A stretch of DNA of 64,000 bases from assembly GCF_030269925.1 (NCBI RefSeq), contig NC_085107.1:16866001-16930000 (forward strand). Direction: 5' to 3'. The DNA is from Bombyx mori (Eukaryota; Arthropoda; Insecta; Lepidoptera; Bombycidae). Shown here piece after piece: positions 57,201 to 64,000 of the stretch. The position numbers were made by a program, and so were the translations under genes. Each line of letters begins with the position of its first letter. Positions within the stretch are counted from its first letter, which is position 1. The notes beneath the pieces were generated by a model. The model saw nothing but the letters and a program-made list of their open reading frames with translations, did no database searches and was not told the DNA's origin.

Positions 57201-60200
57201 ATGAACACTATCATTTTGATTGACAAAGTTAAGATACGCTTAGATTAGAATTGGTTCTCAACTTCTGTTTCTGTATGTGTTTCTACGGTGAAAGGATTAT
57301 AAAATAAAATAAAAAAAACAAACGTGTGGCACTCGGGAACTGCCGCGGTAAAGCTATTGCATAGCATTTTTTATCAACTTATGCAATTATAATTAGAAAA
57401 TAATAATTTAATATTAAAACAATAATAAAACAAGACCACGCTATATAAAAACATGAATAAAAGCAAAACCTTAACTGTCCCCTTCACACTCATAAGCTAG
57501 ACCGCGAGAGAAGGAAATGGGCAGACTTTTCATGATGCGCATGCAGTGTGACGTCACGCCACGCGCTTATTCACAAACACTACACAAGCGCAACGTGTGA
57601 ATGTATTGAACGCGAGCTGCATGGTAGGCGGACTGAGGGGTGTAAAGTTTTTTTCGTTACGGAATTTCATGATTCGGTCGCCGCGCTCAAGGCCCGCGAT
57701 AAAAGCTATGCAATAGCTTAAAAACGTATCTACAAAATCTGACACTCACCAAGATAACGATCAAACGTGGACCTTGTACGATCCAATATATTCCGGTGAA
57801 GTTATATCCGTACCAACAACTGAAAATTTTAGTTACATTCAAATAAAACAAAACAAAAAGACTCGGACATTAAAACAGTTTTGAAGTTACAATTCAAAGC
57901 TACAATTCAATCTAGGACAATTAACTGACGTGCATGTTAAAATACATGGAATATTTTTATCGCGACGGCATTAAAGTTTCAGACTTGTTAAATTTTAATC
58001 GGATGGATGAATCTGATGTATGGAAATCTGAAAACTTCTGCAGGGATAAATTTTAAATTGTATTCCTAGAATTTTGCGAGACCGTATCAACTTTGAATCA
58101 ACTAATGCCCGGTTTCTATAATAAGCGAATTTTATTGCAAGTAAGTACCAACCGTTTTTTTTAATAATAATAAAAAAATCTTAACTAGCGTTCCTATAAT
58201 GTTTTGCATCAACTGAATGTATAGTTAAAATCAGCTGGACGAAGCATTTTGACCGCATTATTAAAAATAAAAGCAATCAAATAAAATAATTCTAATATGA
58301 GAGACAGTACAATTAACAAAAATAAGTACCTACATAATAGTGTTTTATTTTTGTTATTTCTTAAGTTACAAATTACAGTGCTTTTTAAAATGATTAGAGG
58401 TCGCAGGTCTGAGACTGTACACTTTCCACAAAACTTATTTGTAAATATATAAGGTACACATATCGCAATGTGCATATTACCAACAAAGCCTTCAATTGCA
58501 TTGTTAATTTCCTACCCTACAAAATATATTCGATCCTGTAAATTTAATTTAAGTACCCCAAATGCTATAGATTTTTTTGCAAATCAAATAAATTAGTAAA
58601 ACTTTATTCTAAGTTTTTTATAGGTATAAATATATAAACTATAAATATTTAAAAGAAAATATGCTGTAATTATTATAAATTTTCAGCGAAAACTTTCTAT
58701 ATTATCAAGCAATTTGATGATATTAAAAATTAATATATCATATAATATCATCAAATTGCGAAGTCGTCATGGCCTAAAGGACAAAGTGGCTGATACATTC
58801 GTATCAAACGATGCATCGGTGTTCAAATCCGGTACCATTTTTTCTAATGAAATACGTACGTAACTAATATTCACGATTGACTACCACGGTTAAGGTATAA
58901 CATCGTGTAGTAAAAATCAAATCCGCAAAAATTATAATTAGTAGTAGTAGTAGTAGTAGTAGTTAGGACGTCTTATGTTCTTGATGTCTATGGGCTTCGA
59001 TAACGGCATAAGACCAGGTGGGTTTGAGCTCTTCCGCTCATGTAAGCAAGACAAAAAAAAACAAAATACTATACAATACCCGTTCAAAGTAAATTCATTA
59101 TTATTACATTATTACACGATATAAAATTTAACACAAGATTTATAATATTGCAAGCTAACATGTAAAACCACCAAAACCAAGATTACTGGCTGATTTCAAG
59201 CAGAAAAACTTTTTATATCTTTTAGTTTTGACAGTTCGTTTGACGTTTCTATTTTTAAATAGAACAAAAACTGACGTCTGGTTCATGGAGGCTAGACGTA
59301 AGGAGAATCATCTTAGTCTATTAAAAAGTATCCGCCGAAAAAGAGCCAATTAAGGTGTCGCCCTAGTAGCAAGTGGAAGGATTTTAAAAACAACGCCATA
59401 AATTGCCACACTTTAAATCTGATGCTGCTCCTTAGTTTTACCCTTCAGAATCCGCTTATTCTACTTACTAAACGTTATCCGTAACCCTCCCATCGGGAAG
59501 TAGAAAGCTCAGTAGTTTAGCTTACGTCGATGAAACTTTTATAGGAACGGTTTTGGCTTAACTCATGAACAAAACTGTGATGCTCTTAGGCAAAACCAAT
59601 CGCTAATCGATTAGAGAAACCGGGCGTAAATGTATTTGAACAACTATTAATTCCGTTATTATGAGCTACGTTGAAGTTAATGATCAAAACAAGGTAATGT
59701 AAATTCTAAATAATCAAACGAGGCAATTTCTAAACAACCTCCAAAATTATACTCACGTTTGAACTTTTTCACCGCGATATTTAAGAGCTGTTAATATAGT
59801 CCAAATTGATGTTATAACAACGGGAGCGCCCCAGGCCCAAACACAATACCATTGGTAGGGGACACGTTCTCGCAAATTGTTCGCAGCTACTACGTTATGT
59901 AGGTAAAGACCTAAAATTCGTGAATTTAATCAACAATAATCAAATACATATCTAATTATTTTGCCTAATAAAATCGTAACATGATTTGGTAATTGTTTGC
60001 AATTGTATTTAAAAAAAAAACCCTTTCTGATGGATCTAACAAAACTCTTTAAGCTAAACAGGACAGTTTTTTACTGGCGGTAGGACCTCTTGTGATTCCG
60101 CGCGGCTAACTACCACCGCCCTGCCTATTTCTGCCATAAAGCAGTAATGCGTTTCGGTCTGAAGGGTAGGGCAGCCGTTGTAACTATACTGAGATTTTAG

Positions 60201-61328
60201 AACTTATATCTCAAGGTGGGTGGCGCATTTACGTTGTAGATGTCTATGGGTTCCAGTAACCACTTAACACCAGGTGGGCTGTGAGCTCGTCCACTCATCT
60301 AAGCAATAAAAAAAGTCGATAGAAATCGACCAAGTTTCGTGGTTGTCAAGAGATGGATGGTATTCTAACAGCCAACAAAAATGCATTCAATGCGTCCCGG
60401 TCGTATACTTGATAGACACTTACAAACTCTCAAATTAAAATTTATCATAATGTAAATCATTTTAATTACTCAAAAATAAATGTGATGGTCTAGGGAGCGG
60501 TCCGAATACCGTGATTCGAAACACAGAAGTACTATTATATAATATGTATATAATATGCAATATGATCTAGAAACTATTGTTAGCGCGATCCAAGTTTTTA
60601 ACATAATATTTCCTCTGTTCATTGATAATTACCGCTGCACGTGTAAAAGTTCCACGATAAAATATGATACACGTGTACCACAGACAGCAGTCGAATGATA
60701 AGTTTAAAAAGTGAGTTTTTTAATACTATGGTAACTTCCATTAATACTTTTTATCGTTCAATATCATGCTGTTTTCCTTTGAGACATATTAATATTATGG
60801 TTTTTATTTTATAAATTTATCCTCCACAAAACATATACTATCAGGTAAGAAGTGTGAATATAATGCTTTCACACACGGTCCGGTATCTACTAAGGTTCCA
60901 AATCGTATACTTATTGCGCTCTGTAGTGAGGATAAATAGGTGAAGCACAGTAAATATACAGCTTGTGTTAATTACACAAACACTAGAATTAATTATGTTT
61001 CCTTCCACAGAAGAACGTACTAAGTGTTTTTTTTTAAGCCATTGATATAACTGCAGATCTCTAGCTAATTTAAAGTTAGCGGACGGAACAAGTTCAACTT
61101 GCGAGACAAGAATCAAACAGCAAAGAAACCCTGGAAAGCACACAAGTTTTTTTCTGACTGCAGTATTAACAAAAACTTAGTATTTTAACATGCTAATTCC
61201 GCCTTTAATTTTCATAGGTCCGACTATTATGCTATAGCAATTTATCACTTACCTTCCATGAACATCCATAAAAACATCGCTGATGTAGCGTACTCAAGTA
61301 GAACATATGATCCTTCGCAAATGTACGG
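45184..61328 (-). CDS. Pdfr: Class B GPCR, PDF (pigment-dispersing factor) receptor-like, 3' part of gene (nine exons)
   Basis: Nine minus-strand exons join in phase to give 346 residues and a stop: 61328-61253, 59910-59757, 57819-57750, 57010-56925, 56263-56080, 54676-54588, 46671-46456, 45906-45853 and 45295-45184. They cover TM3 to TM7 and a long cytoplasmic tail. Class B hallmarks seen are the TM3 Cys (PYICEG) and the ECL2 Cys-Trp (TCWYGYN) that form the conserved disulphide, WGxP in TM4, LPLLGI in TM6 and QGFFIALIYCFLNGEV in TM7. The ITNIMNM and FAVWSYLTHFL segments point to the PDF receptor rather than DH31 or DH44 receptors. The family couples peptide binding to Gs and cAMP in clock circuits. 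The N-terminal hormone-binding domain and TM1-2 lie beyond 64000. Class B membership is near certain; the PDF-receptor assignment is strong but rests on recalled family patterns. Confidence 0.87.
45853..45906 (-). CDS. Pdfr: Pdfr-like exon: 54-bp tail exon with PKA-type site
   Basis: The exon lies between tttacag and gtaagt. In phase 2 it reads RRCSPPEMGIFDTCSLT and ends with a split Arg codon. RRCS fits the protein kinase A consensus RRxS. At 54 bp, skipping it would keep the frame. Confidence 0.78.
46456..46671 (-). CDS. Pdfr: Pdfr-like exon: cytoplasmic tail
   Basis: The 216-bp exon follows ttacgacag and ends before gtaagt. It reads TARARRLELHMVSNSQLP near the start and RIPFDDDDEAVTKE at the end. 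It is Pro/Ser/Arg-rich with an acidic DDDDE patch and no membrane segment, as expected for a GPCR tail. No in-frame stop is present. Confidence 0.82.
46762..47128 (+). repeat. 5' LTR
   Basis: TG...CA ends, with a TATA-like cagtataaaatgg near 46879 and a (GTCA)n-like stretch near 46965. Identical to 51342-51708. Confidence 0.9.
47178..47480 (+). pseudogene. gag-like fragment of the LTR element
   Basis: From ATG at 47178 it reads MFEVQQKKHDADQNTSSGTP. Across a frame change it continues EEIVTSYVLAHVAQFDCRLH, then LLQEIKASANLNDEWVVPTR. The position after the primer site and the charged N-terminus fit gag. The homology is weak. Confidence 0.4.
47672..48436 (+). repeat. Bm1 SINE with an internal R1-like LINE fragment
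   Basis: 47672-47949 is the Bm1 5' half (gtccggtgcgttcgtgtctg) and 48239-48436 its 3' half (gtgggctgtgagctcgtcca). A 290-bp GC-rich insert separates them. The 300-codon minus-strand frame over this block is an artefact of the fusion. Confidence 0.8.
47950..48238 (-). pseudogene. R1-clade-like reverse transcriptase fragment inside Bm1
   Basis: The minus strand reads VRSTALYGAPVWCHALTHEN, then (shifted) SVIQGYLTVSYEAARPSAS and RQSVLEAWFRRLADPSAGLR, LADWVGRERGSLT. This order is that of the post-catalytic part of R1-clade reverse transcriptases, with an internal deletion. Confidence 0.65.
48450..48632 (+). pseudogene. Ty3/gypsy integrase C-terminal fragment
   Basis: One frame reads RNLDTKFKGPFKVVEVLDGD, RYTLKALKRTYKYPHDRLRK, then a stop after DNDEEQA. 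The GPF-x-V-x-DRY-L pattern is the GPY/F module at the end of gypsy integrases. The stop would be the end of pol. Confidence 0.7.
49180..49645 (+). pseudogene. Zinc-knuckle/retropepsin-like fragment of the LTR element
   Basis: FYLDSGAECSLVKKSISSSF at about 49388 carries the D-S/T-G-A active site of retroviral-type aspartic proteases. A possible Cys-x2-Cys knuckle relic lies about 200 bp upstream. The frame then drifts into unrelated sequence and stops near 49645. Protease normally precedes integrase in pol, but here it follows it. Confidence 0.5.
49646..51341 (+). other. LTR element 3' internal region without genes
   Basis: No open frame of note. It holds an A run of about 28 (49781-49810) and, at 50755-50990, a degenerate series of cggatggaggcatt/cggatggaggtccc motifs spaced about 50 bp apart. 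Confidence 0.5.
51342..51708 (+). repeat. 3' LTR
   Basis: Identical to 46762-47128. The bases before it (gtgacatgtcagaatggccg) are not a purine-rich polypurine tract. Confidence 0.9.
52109..53045 (+). mobile_element. maT-like (DD37D) transposon, copy 3, internally deleted
   Basis: The left end is intact. The right end breaks off at attgtaaaagtac, before the terminal repeat. A deletion of about 290 bp relative to copy 1 (equivalent to 7528-7817) joins NNT to the last codons and removes the second and third catalytic Asp. A smaller deletion near 52331 removes about 15 codons of the helix-turn-helix region. Confidence 0.88.
52255..52939 (+). pseudogene. maT-like transposase, copy 3
   Basis: It starts [20 protein letters not shown], loses frame near 52350, and resumes at [20 protein letters not shown] with [14 protein letters not shown] and [18 protein letters not shown]. 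It then reaches the deletion junction at about 52898. Only the first catalytic Asp remains. Confidence 0.85.
53755..54091 (+). pseudogene. Non-LTR retrotransposon 3' end with reverse transcriptase C-terminus
   Basis: It encodes MFEMIPTSRFYHCPARHRSR, then [20 protein letters not shown], followed by the LINE tail and gggcaataaaaaaa. It is the same family as 21412-21752. Confidence 0.8.
54588..54676 (-). CDS. Pdfr: Pdfr-like exon: helix 8 / proximal tail
   Basis: The 89-bp exon lies between tattag and gtaagt. It reads VKQCLSKAYTNYMAERALLV, then RQNAICVPS with a split Ile codon. It continues NGE|V from TM7, as in class B helix 8. Confidence 0.85.
54677..56079 (-). other. Pdfr intron
   Basis: AT-rich intron with no assignable element. 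A weak degraded Bm1-like block lies near 55855-55935. Confidence 0.5.
56080..56263 (-). CDS. Pdfr: Pdfr-like exon: TM6/ECL3/TM7
   Basis: The exon lies between ctaacag and gtgagc. It reads KAVRAALVLLPLLGITNIMN, then FAVWSYLTHFLRSFQGFFIA and LIYCFLNGE. This is the most diagnostic exon: LPLLGI and QGFFxAxxYCFxNxE are class B signatures, and the ECL3/TM7 spacing is PDF-receptor-like. Confidence 0.92.
56925..57010 (-). CDS. Pdfr: Pdfr-like exon: TM5/ICL3
   Basis: The exon follows cttgcag and ends before a less usual gttcgt donor. It reads INFVFLLNILRVLIMKLSKS, then ARREIVKV and a split Arg codon. The basic ICL3 fits G-protein coupling. Confidence 0.84.
57750..57819 (-). CDS. Pdfr: Pdfr-like exon: ECL2/TM5 start
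   Basis: The 70-bp exon sits between ttttcag and gtgagt. With the split Thr codon it reads TCWYGYNFTGIYWIVQGPRL, then IVIL. The Cys-Trp pair is the ECL2 end of the conserved class B disulphide, and NFT is a potential N-glycosylation site. Confidence 0.88.
57820..58757 (-). other. Pdfr intron
   Basis: AT-rich, no coding signal. A near-palindromic run (tatatcatataatatcat) lies near 58732-58750, just before the Bm1 at 58758. Confidence 0.5.
58758..59057 (+). repeat. Bm1 SINE with internal deletion and (TAG)n
   Basis: The head reads gcgaagtcgtcatggcctaa, with the body to caaatccgcaaaaattataa, then about eight TAG units (58938-58964) and the 3' end ataagaccaggtgggtttga. Confidence 0.8.
59757..59910 (-). 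CDS. Pdfr: Pdfr-like exon: ICL2/TM4
   Basis: The acceptor attttag precedes 59910 and the donor gtgagt follows 59757. It reads GLYLHNVVAANN, then YQWYCVWAWGAPVVITSIW. The class B TM4 signature WGxP is present. It ends in phase 2. Confidence 0.9.
60073..60310 (+). repeat. 5'-truncated Bm1 SINE
   Basis: From ggtaggacctcttgtgattc to gagctcgtccactcatctaa and an A-rich end. Well preserved; no head. Confidence 0.88.
61253..61328 (-). CDS. Pdfr: Pdfr-like exon: ECL1/TM3
   Basis: The acceptor tttcag precedes 61328 and the donor gtaagt follows 61253. It reads PYICEGSYVLLEYATSAMFL, then WMFMEG across the junction. It carries the conserved TM3 cysteine and the (C/M)EG motif that leads into GLYLHN. Start phase is 0 and end phase is 1. 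Confidence 0.87.
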
Positions 61329-62258
61329 CTGAAATGTTATAAAACGCGAAGAACATGTTTCTAAAATCGATTTTGAACAAAAGTATTCACGTAAGAAGAT
61401 TTCTTCATTGAAATAATTAAAACTTATCTAATTAATACCAGGTTAGAAAAAACAATAGAACCCATAGCCCACAATAAAAGTAAAACACTAAAGATCATAC
61501 GTCTTTACAAGCTTGACACAAAACGATCGAAAACTTTGTTTATAAATAATATTCAAAAGAATCATAACGAAAATCTTGAAATAAACCATTCAATGAATGG
61601 TGTTATTGAAAGAAGAATAACAAAAAAGAAATATACAAAGCATTCTCTGAGAAGGGATTTAGTTATTTATAACGCACTTATAACGTCTTTTACGACGTAA
61701 GTATTTTTCTCAAGCGATTTTACACCATGGCAACAGGCTTATATCAAGTATTTTTTTTTCTGAGCAAACCCACATCTCTCCAATTCCCGAAAGTATAAGA
61801 AAAAATATACTTCTTAGATTCAAGAAATAAAATAAGGATCAGTTTTTATTAATAAATGTATTTAATTGCTTCAACAAGTCTGCGAATATAATGAATAATT
61901 AAAAAAAACAACTGAAAACACGCTTTTATAGAAAATCAATGGTGCAAGGTGCATTGTGCATGGTGTCAATAGGCATAAATATTTGACAGGAAAGATCTTA
62001 AAAAGCAGCCCACGCTTTTTTTAAATAAATTTATTTTATATTTTTTAGTTGATTTTTTTATAAAAGCTTGTTTTTTAGTTATTTTTTAATCTATTAGGTT
62101 TTTTTTATTTTTTTTTAGTTTAGGTAGCATTATGTATCATAATTTTTTCATTAATGTACATTCAGGCAAATATTGCTAAGTGAAAAAATGAAGGCGCTTA
62201 TATGAATTTGTTGTTTTGACTGCCGAAAGTAAATAATGGGTATTTTTTTATTGCTTAC
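61329..62258 (-). other. Pdfr intron upstream of the TM3 exon
   Basis: I looked here for the TM1-TM2 exon (expected to end in phase 0) and did not find it. The intron probably extends past the window edge. Confidence 0.5.
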
Positions 62259-62553
62259 TAGCTGACCCGGTAGACTTCGTAGTGATTTAATGAAGAAATA
62301 AAACACCTAAACTTTTGTATAAAATAAACTTAAAACAAATAAAAGGAATCCGTCCGACGGGGGCGACATCAATGGAAAAACCAAATTGTTATTTTTATGT
62401 AATTCTGAGCATTTTCATATTTATCTACCTCTTAGACTTCGTCTGGACTTCTACAAATAATTCAAGATCAAAATCAGCCAAATCGGTCCAGCCGTTCTCG
62501 AGTTTTAGCGAGACTAACGAACAGCAATTCATTTATATATATATATATATATA
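62259..62553 (-). repeat. Lepidopteran dispersed repeat (Helitron-like, tentative)
   Basis: On the minus strand it ends ctaccgggtcagctagt, a CTAGT end like that of moth Helitrons, and includes ctcgagaacggctggaccga. An (AT)n tract lies at its other end. The family is recalled rather than proven. Confidence 0.45.
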
Positions 62554-62561
62554 GATATGGT

Positions 62562-62815
62562 TGGTCGAGCCCACAGCCCACCTGGTGGTAAGTAAGTGGT
62601 TACTGGAGCCCATAGACATCTACAACGTAAATGCCGCCACTCACCTTGATATATGAGTTCTAGGGTCTCAGTTTTTACAGTATTAACGGCTGCTCGGCCC
62701 TTCAAACCAAATCGCCGTACTGCTTCACGGCACAAATAGGCAGGGTGGTGGTACCTACCCTTGCGGACTCACAAGAGGTCTTACCACCAGTAATTACGCA
62801 AATTATTATTATTAT
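62562..62815 (-). repeat. Bm1 SINE, truncated
   Basis: 'gagcccacagcccacctggt' to 'accaccagtaattacgcaaa' in reversed order, ending in an ATT microsatellite. Confidence 0.85.
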
Positions 62816-62829
62816 TATTTTTTTTTTTT

Positions 62830-63128
62830 TTTTATTATTATTTTATTGCTTAGATGTGTGGACGAGCTCACAGCCCACCTGGTGTTAAGTGGTTACTGGA
62901 GCCCATAGACATCTACAACGTAAATGCGCCACCCACCTTGAGATATAAGTTGTAAGGTCTCAGTATAGTTACAAAGGCTGCTCGGCCCTTCAAACCAAAT
63001 CGCCGTACTGCTTCACGGCAGAAATAGGCAGGGTGGTGGTACCTACCCGCGCGGACTCACAACAGGTCCTACCACCAGTAATTACGCAAATTATAATTTT
63101 GCGGGTTTCACTTTTATTATACGATGTA
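62830..63128 (-). repeat. Bm1 SINE, head missing
   Basis: 'attgcttagatgtgtggacg' to 'tttgcgggtttcacttttat' in reversed order. It shares the variant ctcggcccttcaaaccaaat with the copy at 62562, so the two may be a tandem duplication or a co-mobilised subfamily. Confidence 0.85.
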
Positions 63129-63362
63129 CATATTTAAAATAATTTTTGTCATCGGCCCTTGATAAGTATGCCAAATTTCAAGTTGATCCGACGTTTTCAA
63201 GAGATCAATATCGTGTTCAAAGATTCCGTTACATAGTAACGTATGTATAAAACTAATAAAAGCATACTAAAATGAACACCGGGATTAGCAAAGGCATAGT
63301 AACATCACTGCCTGTCGTAAGATCTCATTCGTCAAATTATTTTTTTATATTCAGCAGATGAG

Positions 63363-63715
63363 CATATCTATACTAATATATAAATCTACAGCGGTTTTTA
63401 CGGATGTTCCGTTATAACTACTGAACCGTGCATCCCTTTGACTTTTTTATATTAAGCAGCATATCTATACTAATATATAAATGTACAGTGGTTTTTACGT
63501 ATGTTCCGTTATAACTACTGAACCGTGCATCCCATTGACTTGAAACTTGGTATCCATGTAGAAAATACATGTACTTAATGGATAGGCTAATATTTATATG
63601 AGTGTTGGACTCCCTACACCAGTTACGGGGGCGTTAATGATGAGAATCTTTGTGGGGGTAAGAAATAATAATGTTAATTTTAAATGCCCAGCGAAGCGGA
63701 CGGGTACAGCTAGTC
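63363..63715 (+). repeat. Helitron-like repeat with duplicated head (tentative)
   Basis: It begins tctatactaatatataaat and ends gcgaagcggacgggtacagc then tag, with a GC-rich stem just before CTAG. The first roughly 75 bp occur twice (from 63371 and 63468). No coding sequence. Confidence 0.5.
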
Positions 63716-64000
63716 ATAGAATCATTTCAAATTGTATTTAGGATCACATAGAAGACATAAGCTCCTGCCTATTATTTCGCTTTACACTGTTCGTAGGACA
63801 CAATTGGACAACGAGCCGTTACATTTTATTTCGTAATTTTCTTGTTACGAAAACTAATTACTTCGAATGATTCATCATGTTGTTTTTATTTGCTATCTAG
63901 AGCATGGTTGAGAGCCTCAAAACTTTCAACACCGAAAAGTTTTTTTCATTTACTAGAGTTTGCGAAGAAGATACGAAAGAAATGTTAGTTCGTTCTGAAA

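Overview
The window is lepidopteran nuclear DNA, most likely domestic or wild silkworm (Bombyx mori or B. mandarina). The main reason is a high density of one tRNA-headed SINE that I recognise as the silkworm Bm1 family, at about a dozen sites. The bulk is AT-rich intron and intergenic sequence packed with nested transposable elements. Most long open frames are transposon remnants, and host coding sequence is a small fraction of the window.

Two host genes are supported by spliced exons that join in phase. On the plus strand, the 3' half of an SLC35B1-type ER nucleotide (sugar) transporter runs from the left edge to a stop at 29563 in five exons: 1-134, 8494-8555, 8984-9131, 29187-29322 and 29496-29563. 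Its 20 kb third intron is a transposon graveyard. On the minus strand, the 3' part of a class B (secretin-family) GPCR runs from 61328 down to a stop at 45184 in nine exons. Its TM3, TM4, TM6 and TM7 motifs best fit the insect PDF (pigment-dispersing factor) receptor. The two genes are convergent. The 5' exons of both lie outside the window.

The most interesting host feature is at the 3' end of the GPCR. The last coding exon and its flanks are tandemly duplicated (42063-43139 and 44274-45360), with a piece of an RTE-like LINE between the copies. Both copies keep the acceptor site, the open frame and the stop codon. They differ at eight bases clustered in about 54 bp, all of which change amino acids, while the flanking non-coding DNA differs much less. 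This could give two alternative receptor C-termini.

Mobile elements from left to right: a 39-bp perfect inverted repeat bounds a 4.4 kb composite (611-5048) holding a Tc1/IS630-like transposase relic, a frameshifted D34D mariner and Bm1. A DD37D (maT-like) transposon at 5391-7990 is split by a 1,288-bp hAT-like insertion with an 8-bp target duplication. Further maT-like copies lie at 18863-20171 and 52109-53045. Mariner relics lie at 9838-10690 and 23185-23920, and deletion derivatives of a Tc1/IS630-like family at 11001-11660 and 13204-14415. SINE-in-LINE nests lie at 21329-22056 and 25168-27588. A 95-bp minisatellite lies at 34485-35190. An LTR retrotransposon with two identical 367-bp LTRs lies at 46762-51708 inside a GPCR intron, and that intron also carries a local tandem duplication. 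Several small open frames at 33.4, 39 and 40.5 kb are not recognised and could be exons of other genes.
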